DNA of 64,000 nucleotides from contig CANMQO010000001.1 of assembly GCA_947500055.1 (NCBI GenBank), positions 682,001 through 746,000 of the forward strand, read 5' to 3'. The position numbers were made by a program, and so were the translations under genes. Source of the stretch: an uncultured Paracoccaceae bacterium (GTDB taxonomy: Bacteria > Pseudomonadota > Alphaproteobacteria > Rhodobacterales > Rhodobacteraceae). Shown piece by piece: positions 45,876 through 54,357 of this stretch (its first letter is position 1; each line of letters begins with the position of its first letter). The notes beneath the pieces were generated by a model, which saw only the letters and a program-made list of their open reading frames with translations, was not told where the DNA came from and searched no databases.

Positions 45876-46748
45876 ATGTGGCGCAGGATGACATCGACGG
45901 AAGGTGGGCGCGGGTTGCTGATGGTCAGCCCGCCCCTGATTTATGCGCTGGCGCTGCTGGCGGTGCCATTGGGGGCGATCTTGTTGTTCAGCTTCTGGAC
46001 ACAGGACTTCATGGCCGTTGACACGACATTCACGCTGAACAACTATCGCGAGATCGCTGAAAAACCGATTTATTGGGCCTTGCTGAAACGGTCGCTTTTT
46101 GTCGCTGGTTGCGTGACAGTAGTGACGGTTATTCTTGCGTTTCCAGTGGCTTACTTCGTGTCATTTCATGTGCGTGCTGACCGCAAGTCACTGTGGCTGT
46201 TCCTGATCACGATACCGTTCTGGACCTCCTATCTGATCCGGGTGTTTTTGTGGAAGGTGATCCTCGGCTATAATGGCGTGGTCAATACAGGGTTGATCAA
46301 TATTGGCCTGATTGAAGAACCGCTGACCTTTATCCTTTATAACGTGAACGCGGTGATTATTACATTGGCCCATGCCTTTGCGCCCTTTGCCATCCTGCCG
46401 ATTTTCGTCGCATTGGAGAAGATCGACCGGTCCTTGCTGGAGGCAGCCCAGGATCTGGGTGAAAGCAGGGCGATGACGTTCTTTCGCGTGACTTTGCCCC
46501 TTGCCATGCCGGGCGTGGTGGCGGCTGTGCTGATTGTTTTCATCCCGACGATTGGTGACTATGTCACGCCGGAATTGATGGGCGGGGCCGGGGGCAAGCT
46601 GATCGCCAATATGATCCAGACGCAGTTTCTGGCATTGAACAACGCCCCCTTGGGGGCTGCATTGGCGATTGTGGCAATGGTCAGCGTCTCGGCGATCAGC
46701 CTGGCCTTCGTTCTGTTGAACCGCCGTTGGTTGAAGGGGCGGTCATGA
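45876..46748 (+). CDS. potB: Spermidine/putrescine-type ABC permease PotB
   Basis: A 290-residue permease. SPPLIYALALLAVPLGAILLFSFW starts the membrane part; FPVAYFVSFHVRADRKSLWLFLITIPFWTSYLIRVFLWKVILGYNGVVN is typical of the PotB/PotH group, and the coupling loop is LLEAAQDLGESRAMTFFRVTLPLAMPG. The start is uncertain: ATG 45876 is used, with GTG 45822 or ATG 45888 possible. It overlaps potC by ATGA. Confidence 0.88.
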   Translation: MWRRMTSTEGGRGLLMVSPPLIYALALLAVPLGAILLFSFWTQDFMAVDTTFTLNNYREIAEKPIYWALLKRSLFVAGCVTVVTVILAFPVAYFVSFHVRADRKSLWLFLITIPFWTSYLIRVFLWKVILGYNGVVNTGLINIGLIEEPLTFILYNVNAVIITLAHAFAPFAILPIFVALEKIDRSLLEAAQDLGESRAMTFFRVTLPLAMPGVVAAVLIVFIPTIGDYVTPELMGGAGGKLIANMIQTQFLALNNAPLGAALAIVAMVSVSAISLAFVLLNRRWLKGRS

Positions 46749-47545
46749 GCCTGCGTGTTTACACGATCATATACCTGATTTTCCTTTATGCCCCAATCGC
46801 TTTGCTGCCGATCTTTGCGTTCAATGACGCGACGATTATCGCTTTCCCCCTGTCGGGTGGCACGACAAAATGGTTCGCCGAAATGTGGACAACCAAGGCG
46901 CTGCATACGGCGGTGCAAAATTCACTGTTCATCGCCGTTATGACATCGCTCCTGTCAACATTGCTGGGCATATGTGCCGCGCGCGCGGGTGCGATGTACC
47001 GGTTTCCAATGAAGGCGGGCATTATGGGGTTCATCATGCTGCCCCTTGTCCTGCCCGAGATTATTGTCGCTGTTTCACTGCTGATCGTGGTGGTTCAGAT
47101 CCTTGATCTGGGCCTGTCGAACTGGACCATCATCGCAGCACATGTCCTGATCTGCACGCCATTCAGCATCGCCATTCTGAACGGGGCTTTTCAAAACCTC
47201 GACCCATCCATGGAAGAGGCTGCGATGGATTTGGGTGAGAGCCGGTTTTCCGCCTTCCGTCTGGTCACATTGCCGCTTGTCATGCCGGGGATCATCGCAT
47301 CGATGTTGATTGCCTTCACGATCTCGCTTGATGAATTTATCATTGCGTTTTTCCTGTCGGGCTCCAGCCCGACGATGCCGGTCTATATCTGGGGTCTGTT
47401 GCGGTTTCCGCAGTCACTGCCGGTGGTCATGGCCTTGGGGACGATCCTTGTGGCGCTATCTATCATACTGTTATCTATCGCAGAAATTCTACGCCGCAGG
47501 GGTATGGCCCGCGCCGGTGTGACAGACAAAGGGGGTTTCCTGTGA
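46745..47545 (+). CDS. potC: Spermidine/putrescine-type ABC permease PotC
   Basis: A 266-residue permease of the PotC/PotI group with IYLIFLYAPIALLPIFAFND at the start, LPEIIVAVSLLIVVVQIL, and the coupling loop SMEEAAMDLGESRFSAFRLVTLPLVMPG. ISLDEFIIAFFLSGS near the C terminus is highly typical. Both ends overlap neighbouring genes. Confidence 0.93.
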   Translation: MSLRVYTIIYLIFLYAPIALLPIFAFNDATIIAFPLSGGTTKWFAEMWTTKALHTAVQNSLFIAVMTSLLSTLLGICAARAGAMYRFPMKAGIMGFIMLPLVLPEIIVAVSLLIVVVQILDLGLSNWTIIAAHVLICTPFSIAILNGAFQNLDPSMEEAAMDLGESRFSAFRLVTLPLVMPGIIASMLIAFTISLDEFIIAFFLSGSSPTMPVYIWGLLRFPQSLPVVMALGTILVALSIILLSIAEILRRRGMARAGVTDKGGFL

Positions 47546-48627
47546 AGCCTTTGATCACGCTTGAGGGCGTTAACAAGTATTACGGTGACTATCATGCGCT
47601 GCGCGATATTGACCTGACGATTGGCGAGGGGGAGTTCTTTTCGCTGCTGGGCCCCTCGGGTTGCGGCAAAACCACCCTTTTGCGCACCATTGCAGGGTTT
47701 GAAACTGTCTCGGATGGTCTGGTCGCCATCGGGGGCAAGGATATGGCAGGAGTGCCCGCAAATTTGCGTCCGACCAATATGGTGTTCCAATCCTATGCGA
47801 TCTTCCCCCATCTGAGCGTTGCCGAGAATGTGGCCTTTGGCCTGCGCAAGCGCCCGGATATCGACAAGCGGACCGCCGTTACAGAGGCCCTGTCGATGGT
47901 GGGGCTGGCCGGCTATGAAAAACGCGCCGCCCATGCCTTGTCCGGTGGGCAGCGCCAGCGGGTGGCACTGGCCCGCGCGTTGATCCTGAAGCCCAAAGTG
48001 CTGCTGCTGGATGAACCGCTTTCGGCGCTTGACAAAAAGATGCGCGAGCAGATGCAGGTGGAACTGATCAAGCTGCAGCGCCATGTCGGGATCACCTTTA
48101 TTCTGGTCACGCATGATCAGGAGGAGGCGCTGGTGATGTCTGACCGGATTGCTGTGATGTTTGAGGGCAGGATTGGGCAGCTTGCGGATGCGGAGACCCT
48201 TTACCGCCGCCCCCGTAATCGGCAGGTCGCGGAATTCATCGGCAAAATGAACTTTCTGGAGGCTGATGTGCAGCCCGCCGCCGAGGGCTATGATCTGCGC
48301 GTTGCGGGATTGGGTGCCGTTTCGGTGGCGGCAGCGCAGGCGCCGGAGCCGGTGCATGGCAGCGCTGGCGTCGTCGGGTTACGCCCTGAGACGTTGAACC
48401 TGTTGTTTGACGGCGAGACAACCAAGCAAATGCTGGTCGATGGGCAGGTCGATGAGGTCGTTTATTATGGCGACATGACCTATTATGACGTGCGTATACA
48501 AGGTGTTGAGAAGCCACTGAACATCGCGATGAAGAATGTCATTGGCCGGCCGGTGCTGGATGTTGGCGCACCGACGCGGGTGGTGTGGGATCCGCGTGCC
48601 TTGGTTCTGTTCGATCGCAACGGCTAG
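47542..48627 (+). CDS. potA: Spermidine/putrescine-type ABC ATP-binding protein PotA
   Basis: A 361-residue ATPase with Walker A GPSGCGKTT, signature LSGGQRQRVALARAL, Walker B VLLLDEPLSALD and a C-terminal TOBE domain (about residues 280-355). The start is GTG, overlapping the potC stop. It completes a membrane complex whose binding protein (PotD-like) is not in this window; the substrate is therefore uncertain. Confidence 0.93.
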   Translation: MKPLITLEGVNKYYGDYHALRDIDLTIGEGEFFSLLGPSGCGKTTLLRTIAGFETVSDGLVAIGGKDMAGVPANLRPTNMVFQSYAIFPHLSVAENVAFGLRKRPDIDKRTAVTEALSMVGLAGYEKRAAHALSGGQRQRVALARALILKPKVLLLDEPLSALDKKMREQMQVELIKLQRHVGITFILVTHDQEEALVMSDRIAVMFEGRIGQLADAETLYRRPRNRQVAEFIGKMNFLEADVQPAAEGYDLRVAGLGAVSVAAAQAPEPVHGSAGVVGLRPETLNLLFDGETTKQMLVDGQVDEVVYYGDMTYYDVRIQGVEKPLNIAMKNVIGRPVLDVGAPTRVVWDPRALVLFDRNG

Positions 48628-48637
48628 GGCCGGATAC

Positions 48638-49153
48638 CTATCGCAGGGCGACCGCGTATCGGAGCGAAAACGTTTCAAGCCCCGGGTTGATACTCTGTGT
48701 ATCGGCGTTTGACCGGTGGTCATAAAGCACGGTCAACGTAGCGCCGTTTTCAAACGTATAGCCAAGCCCGATAGCCGAACGGAACTGCAGCGCGCCGCCC
48801 AGATCGGGGCTGTCATTGTCGTGATAAATTCCGGGCATCAGGGACGATTCGATGAAGAAGGGGCTGCCTATCACGCCTTGGCTGTTCCATTTGGCCCCGG
48901 CCCCAATCCACGCCCCGCCATCACCCGTGATCGAGGCACCTATGGTCGGCTGAAACGGTCCATAGCCGGTCGGCAGATCATAGCCGACATAGATCTCTTC
49001 ATCGATGGTTTCACTTTGAAAGATCACCTCCGCCCCCTGTACAGAAAGCCGCGACACAGCATCGCTGCTTTGCAGACATCCGGTGGGGCAATCGTTGAGG
49101 GCCATGTCAGTCAGGCCGGTGACGATAAAGATGACAGCAAGGGCACCATCCAC
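48638..49153 (-). CDS. PagL-like lipid A deacylase / acyloxyacyl hydrolase
   Basis: A 171-residue outer-membrane-type protein. After a hydrophobic N terminus the sequence is rich in alternating strands (IYVGYDLPTGYGPFQPTIGASIT). The C-terminal segment VLYDHRSNADTQSINPGLET matches the PagL active-site region: H-x-S-N followed by NPG and Glu. PagL removes the 3-O acyl chain of lipid A. The start is GTG only three bases after the TetR stop, so the two genes are coupled. A few cysteines near the N terminus (CPTGC) are unusual for a barrel. Confidence 0.7.
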   Translation of the reverse strand: MDGALAVIFIVTGLTDMALNDCPTGCLQSSDAVSRLSVQGAEVIFQSETIDEEIYVGYDLPTGYGPFQPTIGASITGDGGAWIGAGAKWNSQGVIGSPFFIESSLMPGIYHDNDSPDLGGALQFRSAIGLGYTFENGATLTVLYDHRSNADTQSINPGLETFSLRYAVALR

Positions 49154-49155
49154 GT

Positions 49156-49773
49156 TTACTTATCCACTTCCAATAATCCCAGCCCACGCAGGTAGATACC
49201 AATACCGGTTTCCAGCAAATCCTCGGGCGGGAAGGGGCTTTGCGTACCGGGGTTGGAACGGGCGAATAGTTCGACAACGCCATGGCTGAGCGCCCAGATA
49301 TGCGCGCTGAACATCTGTGGCGGTGGTCGTTTATCTGCAGGAATGTGCTGCGACAATTCTTCGGCTGCTTTTTCCAGCACACCCATGGCCCGTGTGGCGA
49401 CACTGTGTAATTCGGGGGTGCGGTTGATCGAAATACCTGATTCAAACATCGCGATGTAATAGCCGGGATACTTATTGGCGAAGGCGAGATAGGCGCGCCC
49501 GGTCGCCTCGAACGCGGCAAGGGCAGAAGGCTGCCCGCCATTATAGGCGTGTTCCATCAGGTCGCTGAACATCTCATAACCCTGCTGGGCGGCAGCGGCG
49601 ATCAGGTCTTCGCGGCCTTCAAAATGGCGGTAGACGGCTGCGGGGGTTACGCCAGCCTCGCGCGCGGCTTCGGACAGGGTGAACCCTGTTGGCCCGCGCT
49701 TTTCGATCAGCGTCAGACAGCCATTAATCAGCGCTTCGCGCAGATTGCCGTGATGATAACCGCGTTTAGGCAT
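49156..49773 (-). CDS. TetR-family transcriptional regulator
   Basis: A 205-residue TetR protein. The helix-turn-helix is clear in [22 protein letters not shown] and [26 protein letters not shown]. The C-terminal domain resembles the TetR_C_33/WHG type. The ATG at 49773 lies inside the end of ppk2, so it is coupled to that gene. It may regulate this ppk2-tetR-pagL unit, possibly through the palindrome at 50707-50728 (inference). Confidence 0.9.
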   Translation of the reverse strand: MPKRGYHHGNLREALINGCLTLIEKRGPTGFTLSEAAREAGVTPAAVYRHFEGREDLIAAAAQQGYEMFSDLMEHAYNGGQPSALAAFEATGRAYLAFANKYPGYYIAMFESGISINRTPELHSVATRAMGVLEKAAEELSQHIPADKRPPPQMFSAHIWALSHGVVELFARSNPGTQSPFPPEDLLETGIGIYLRGLGLLEVDK

Positions 49774-50635
49774 TCCAGAGGTCGGGGCCCCCTGCGATCT
49801 TGCCGTCAACCGTGCCCAGCGCATCATCGTCTTTGCGGGCGTAATCCAGTTGGGTCAGGATGGAACGGATCGTCTGCACCCGTGCGCGGCGTTTGTCATC
49901 GGAACGCACGATGGTCCATGGTGCCTCTGCGCTGTGTGTCCGGCCGAGCGTTTCGCCAATCGCGTCGGTATAGGCATCCCATTTGCCAAGCCCTGCCACA
50001 TCGATCCATGACAGTTTCCATTGCTTGAGCGGATCGCCTTCGCGATCCAGAAAGCGTTTCAATTGCGTGGCCTGACCGACATTCAGCCATATTTTAAAGA
50101 GCTTTATTCCTTCATTGACCAGCATCTGTTCGAATTCGGGTACTTGCTGAAACCAGCGGTCCCGCTGTTGCGGTGTGCAGAATTCAAACACATGCTCCAC
50201 CACGCCGCGGTTGTACCAGCTGCGGTCAAAAATGGTGATTTCGCCCTTGGCGGGCAGATGCGCGATGTAGCGTTGAAAATACCACTGCGCCGCCTCCACA
50301 TCAGTGGGCTTTGACAGGGCGACCAGCTTGGCGCCGCGCGGGTTGAGGTTTTCGCGCAGGCGCTTGATTGTCCCGCCTTTGCCAGCCGCATCGCGCCCTT
50401 CGAACACAATCGCGATCCGCTGCCCGGTTTCACGCACCCAGGCCTGCATGCGCACCAGTTCAATCTGCAACGCGGCAAGTGCTGCTTCATATTCCTTTCG
50501 GTCGCAGCGCCTGTCGTAAGGGTAGTCGGGGTTCAGGATATCGTTCTTACCCGCAGTCTTGATGGCGTTGCGCACGTCTTTTGGTGCGTCCTCGTTCGCG
50601 AAACGGCTGATCCCGCCATCAAAGGGTAAATCCAT
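49766..50635 (-). CDS. ppk2: Polyphosphate kinase 2 (PPK2)
   Basis: A 289-residue class I PPK2. Walker A is [11 protein letters not shown] (residues 78-88) and Walker [10 protein letters not shown] (136-144). [14 protein letters not shown], the lid region [15 protein letters not shown] and the C-terminal [14 protein letters not shown] are conserved. The enzyme transfers phosphate between polyphosphate and nucleotides. Good ribosome site GGGAG. It follows the biosynthetic cluster after 128 bp, which contain a perfect palindrome and a TATATAT stretch, so it probably has its own promoter. Confidence 0.95.
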   Translation of the reverse strand: MDLPFDGGISRFANEDAPKDVRNAIKTAGKNDILNPDYPYDRRCDRKEYEAALAALQIELVRMQAWVRETGQRIAIVFEGRDAAGKGGTIKRLRENLNPRGAKLVALSKPTDVEAAQWYFQRYIAHLPAKGEITIFDRSWYNRGVVEHVFEFCTPQQRDRWFQQVPEFEQMLVNEGIKLFKIWLNVGQATQLKRFLDREGDPLKQWKLSWIDVAGLGKWDAYTDAIGETLGRTHSAEAPWTIVRSDDKRRARVQTIRSILTQLDYARKDDDALGTVDGKIAGGPDLWNA

Positions 50636-50706
50636 GAAAACTCTCCCGATCTTTCATTCTCATATATATGGGGGTTTCAAAGGCAGAGCGCAATTCTGCG
50701 ATTGCA

Positions 50707-50728
50707 AACAAAGCAATATTGCTTTGTT
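50707..50728. promoter_or_regulatory. Perfect 22-bp palindrome upstream of ppk2
   Basis: AACAAAGCAAT is followed directly by its exact reverse complement, with no spacer. It lies 72 bp upstream of the ppk2 ATG and 36 bp past the end of the acyl-AMP ligase gene. A spacerless dyad fits a dimeric repressor site better than a terminator, and no T-run follows. Confidence 0.6.
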
Positions 50729-50763
50729 GCCGGTCAGATGGGTTGGAGCGGGAAAATCGTTAA

Positions 50764-52191
50764 TCAGCTGCCAAGCTGCTTTGCCAAGGCGCCCCTGTCG
50801 ACCTTTGAGGCGTGGCGTTTGTCCATCGGTATTTTTGTTACGCATTTCAGGTTTTCGATATGCAGTTCCGCAGCTTTCGCCCGCCATGTCCTGATATGCT
50901 GCATATCCCCCTCGATCACCAGACAGGCCGCATCACCGGATGCTATCAGCGCACATTGTCTGACCCCCTGCCATTGCCGGGCGGCCACTTCGACCGCGAA
51001 AGGGTAGACCTGTTCATTGTTGACGTTGACCTGTGATCCGACCCGCCCCAGAAGCCACAGCCGTTTCCGGGCATCAAAATAACCTGCATCTCCGGTCCGA
51101 TGCCATGTTACGGCACCGTCCCGCACCTTGTTTTCCATGTCATGTTCGGGGCTCAGGTAACCGCCATTCACATGCGGCCCGGCGACCTGAACCTCGTCTT
51201 CAACAATCCGGACCTGAATTTCCTCTGTCGGGTGCCCGACAAGCAACCCATGACCGGATTGCATTTTTGCGTGGTCATCCGTGCCTATGCTGTTCGCGTC
51301 CAGATGGGCGATGGGTTCTGCCTCGGTCGAGCCATAGACGCAGGTGATTTGCAGACCGGGTTTGGCCGTTTGCAGCTGGTTGAGCAGGTTGGGAAACACC
51401 GGGCCGCCGCCTGTGAACACCGTGTGCAATTGGCTTGGGATATCGGTTGCCGCCAGCTTTTCGCACAGGGCGGGGGGCAGCAGGGCGCGTGATATGTTTT
51501 GGGCCTGTACCCAGTCTTGCAACTGCTTGGCGCTCAGGTTTCCAAGGCGCGACATCCGCCAGTTCGGCAGAACGGATGTCTGGCCGCTTGCGATGTTGAT
51601 CAGAACAAAAACCGGGAAGCTGACCAGATCCCGTTCTGCCTGCGGGCTGTGCAGCAGCGGCGCGACCGCATGGTGTTGCGCGGTCAAAAACCCGTGGCTG
51701 CGCGGGATTGCCTTGGGCGCGCCGGAGGTGCCGGATGTGAAGGAGATCAGCGCCAGTTCCTCCGGGTCCGGCGCGGGCATATCATGCGGTGGCAGATCAG
51801 CGCGGGTGGGACGCAGGTGGCGCAAAGGCCAGAGTGCGGGCAGGGCGTATTTCAACAATCTGTAGGGTCCGGAACTGCAAAAGGCGGACACGTCAGAGAC
51901 CTGCGCCGCATGGCGGAGGCCCGCAATCCCCATTGCTGGTTCCGGCAGCACCACGGTTGCCCCAAGCGACCAGAGTGCTGCGAGGCTGGCATAAAGATCA
52001 GCGTCGAGCCTCATCGCCATCAGCACCCTGTCGCCGCGCCGTACCCCCTTGGCATGCCATGCGTTTGCAAAGATGTCCGCGCGGGATTTCAGTTGGGCAA
52101 AGCTGGTCTCTTGCCCGTTGCCATCAACAATGGCGATCCGGTCAGGGTGCCGCGCCACGGCAGCATCAAAATCAGCAAGCAGGCTAGCCAT
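50764..52191 (-). CDS. Acyl-AMP ligase (class I adenylate-forming enzyme)
   Basis: A 475-residue adenylate-forming enzyme. The P-loop is FTSGTSGAPKAIPRSH (about 151-166), the A5 motif is VYGSTEAEP, A7 is HRTGDAGYF with LGRVGSQVN, and the A10 lysine is in ASKVDRGAL at the C terminus. It activates a carboxylic acid with ATP, either for CoA or another acceptor. It is shorter than most long-chain acyl-CoA ligases and has no carrier domain. It is the last gene of the seven-gene overlapping run, beginning eight bases inside the GNAT gene. The substrate is unknown; fatty acids are a reasonable guess from the lipid-like neighbours. Confidence 0.88.
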   Translation of the reverse strand: MASLLADFDAAVARHPDRIAIVDGNGQETSFAQLKSRADIFANAWHAKGVRRGDRVLMAMRLDADLYASLAALWSLGATVVLPEPAMGIAGLRHAAQVSDVSAFCSSGPYRLLKYALPALWPLRHLRPTRADLPPHDMPAPDPEELALISFTSGTSGAPKAIPRSHGFLTAQHHAVAPLLHSPQAERDLVSFPVFVLINIASGQTSVLPNWRMSRLGNLSAKQLQDWVQAQNISRALLPPALCEKLAATDIPSQLHTVFTGGGPVFPNLLNQLQTAKPGLQITCVYGSTEAEPIAHLDANSIGTDDHAKMQSGHGLLVGHPTEEIQVRIVEDEVQVAGPHVNGGYLSPEHDMENKVRDGAVTWHRTGDAGYFDARKRLWLLGRVGSQVNVNNEQVYPFAVEVAARQWQGVRQCALIASGDAACLVIEGDMQHIRTWRAKAAELHIENLKCVTKIPMDKRHASKVDRGALAKQLGS

Positions 52192-53029
52192 CAAGTTTCA
52201 ATCCAAAGAGCCCGTAGCGGCGAAAGATATCGGCCCCTTCGGCGGCGCTGCGTTGGGCCGACAGATTGTCGTCATGGATCAGCGCGTGGATCGCGGTGTT
52301 GTATCCTGCACCAAGGGCCGCCTTGTGAAATGCGTAGGCCAGATGCTGACCGGCCCCTTTGGCAAGGCTGGCATAAGTTTTCAGGATTGCGCTGGTGGGG
52401 TTGGGACCTTCGGCATAGTTTGGCGTGCCAAAAAGAAAGCCCGCCAATGCGCCATCGGGCCGTCGGGCAAAGAAGATCAACTCTTGTTTCAGCATCGGCA
52501 CCATGGGCATATACATGGCCAGAAATGCCTCTTGCGTAATCGGTTTATAGAAGGCGTTTTTCGAGAATGCCGTGGTTGATAGGTCAAACACCTGTGCAAA
52601 GAGCGCTTCGGGGTTGTTCCCGTCCCAGGGTTCAATTGTGAAATCCGTGGTTGCTGGTGGTTCGGCTTGCGCCGTGTGCGCCAATGGAACCCGGGCCGAG
52701 AAATAGCGGCTGATTTCGGCGAACCCAACGGATTTGAAGACCTCCAGCACCAAGGCCGTGTTCGTAGGTTCCATAAGGAATGCGGGGCTGTCATCGGATT
52801 GCGTGACAAAGCGGTAGCTATGCCATGTGTCGCCCTCCATCGGGCCGATGACCTGCTGCAACCCGTTTTCACGGATGAAGGCGAGCGCCTGTTCCAGAAC
52901 TGCCTGTCCCGCATCGGCAGAGCTGCAAGAGAACTTGCCCAAGGTCGCGGCTGGCAGGTCATTCCATGTGGGGCCATCCAGATAGACGGTGACTTTGCCG
53001 CCATCGGTTTTGAATTGTTGTGTCGTCAT
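52184..53029 (-). CDS. GNAT-fold acyltransferase
   Basis: A 281-residue protein with two GNAT-like halves. The N-terminal half has IGPMEGDTWHSYRFVTQ and MEPTNTALVLEVFKSVGF. The C-terminal half has ELIFFARRPDGALAGFLFGTPN, LAKGAGQHLAYAFHKAAL and IHALIHDDNLSAQRSAAEG. This resembles large GNAT proteins that acylate amino groups. The ATG at 53029 overlaps the upstream stop (ATGA); the 156-codon upstream extension is a shadow of the kinase gene and is rejected. In context it could use an acyl donor made by the neighbouring ligase. Confidence 0.75.
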   Translation of the reverse strand: MTTQQFKTDGGKVTVYLDGPTWNDLPAATLGKFSCSSADAGQAVLEQALAFIRENGLQQVIGPMEGDTWHSYRFVTQSDDSPAFLMEPTNTALVLEVFKSVGFAEISRYFSARVPLAHTAQAEPPATTDFTIEPWDGNNPEALFAQVFDLSTTAFSKNAFYKPITQEAFLAMYMPMVPMLKQELIFFARRPDGALAGFLFGTPNYAEGPNPTSAILKTYASLAKGAGQHLAYAFHKAALGAGYNTAIHALIHDDNLSAQRSAAEGADIFRRYGLFGLKLDG

Positions 53030-54357
53030 GGGCTGTATCCTGCAATGACTTGCGAAAAATCGATTGAAAACAGATAGGTGCCAAGCGGGATGACCAGCGA
53101 CAGTGATGTCAGCTTGGTGACCCTGGCATGTGAAAAACGGTCCGGGAAAAATGAGGTTCCCGCGATGACCAGCGCCAGCGTTGCAACGGTCGCGGGCCAC
53201 ATTGGCCCGTTCCAGTTGGCGTGGTCGGGGTTCAGATTGATGATGCCAGCTCGTAATAAGCAGGCCACGCCGACGATGCCCCCGAGGGTTGTCACTCGCA
53301 TGGCAATTCCGCGCGACGAAAGCGCGATGGCACAAAATCCGACCATCATGCCCATGGCCGTCAGCCCGTAGAATGAAATCGCGTTCCATCCTGTCGTGTT
53401 GCCCAGAACCAGCCAGCCAAAGCTGATCAGGGCCAGCCCCGCCACAATATCGAGGTCGGGATATTTGCTGGCACATGGTGCGGCACTCCGGCTCCATGCA
53501 TGGGCGGCGAGGGCCAGTATCGGCAACACCGCGTTTTGCGGGGCGGTGACCGCCAGCAGTAGGAAAACCGTGATGACATAGACATTTGCGGCATGGTTGC
53601 TCAGCCCCACTTTGGGAGCGGCCAACCGGAACACCACAATGCTGGCTGCGAAAAGGGCGGTGAGCGTCAGCAGTTCCGGCACTGTGCTTTGCGCATGCAC
53701 CGCCAGAAAGATCAAAAGCCCCATCGGCAGGAACAGGTTGTCAAACCCCCGCCAGCTGGAGGCTTCGACAAATGCCCCGAACCCGCCGACCATGGCCGAC
53801 AGGATGATGATATTGGCCGGGGGAATGGTGGTCATCAGCATCAGGCAGATCATGGAAAGCAGCATGGTCACAACGAAGAACACAACACTGCCTTCGACGC
53901 TTTTCTGGCCTTCCTCTACGGTCAGGAACCGTGTCCCATATGTACTGCCAGCCAAGGCCGCCGCAGCATCGGCGAGCGTCAGGACAGCAATCGGCAGCAC
54001 GTAAAGATAAAGTTCCTCGCCCGCCAAAAGCAGGCACAGCCCGACAGAGAGCGCCAGCAACAGATCGCCGTAGGATTGCCGTTCAACCCCGTGCAGCGTT
54101 TTGCCTAAACGTGAATTCGGCATCCGTAGGATCAGCATGACAATCAATGTCACCACAATCAGGAAATAGACCGGCCAACGATCCGGGAACAGCCACGGCA
54201 GGCAAAGCGCGTAAAGGCCGGTGCCGATATGGATCAGCTTGCGCTGCACCTCTGGCAGGATGTCCCAGATATTGGCGAAATGCCGCACGACACCCATCAG
54301 CCCCAACAGAACCGCCACCGAACCAAGCGCAAGGGCAATCTGCAATGCAACGGTCAT
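53026..54357 (-). CDS. Polytopic membrane protein with dolichol/phytol-kinase-like half
   Basis: A 443-residue protein with about twelve hydrophobic segments. The first half matches the CTP-dependent SEC59/DGK1/VTE5 lipid-kinase family: EVQRKLIHIGTGLYAL, then AVLTLADAAAALAGSTYGTRF and GQKSVEGSVVFFV, the usual D-x-AA-x-x-G and KSxEGS elements. The second half (after about residue 220) is extra membrane sequence I cannot place. The enzyme would phosphorylate a lipid alcohol (polyprenol, phytol-like alcohol or diacylglycerol). Coupled at both ends by ATGA. Confidence 0.75.
   Translation of the reverse strand: MTVALQIALALGSVAVLLGLMGVVRHFANIWDILPEVQRKLIHIGTGLYALCLPWLFPDRWPVYFLIVVTLIVMLILRMPNSRLGKTLHGVERQSYGDLLLALSVGLCLLLAGEELYLYVLPIAVLTLADAAAALAGSTYGTRFLTVEEGQKSVEGSVVFFVVTMLLSMICLMLMTTIPPANIIILSAMVGGFGAFVEASSWRGFDNLFLPMGLLIFLAVHAQSTVPELLTLTALFAASIVVFRLAAPKVGLSNHAANVYVITVFLLLAVTAPQNAVLPILALAAHAWSRSAAPCASKYPDLDIVAGLALISFGWLVLGNTTGWNAISFYGLTAMGMMVGFCAIALSSRGIAMRVTTLGGIVGVACLLRAGIINLNPDHANWNGPMWPATVATLALVIAGTSFFPDRFSHARVTKLTSLSLVIPLGTYLFSIDFSQVIAGYSP

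Noticed and set aside
53030..53497. 156-codon N-terminal extension of the GNAT frame
   Set aside because: It is a shadow of the overlapping membrane kinase gene; the ATG at 53029 gives the usual ATGA overlap and a sensible protein.
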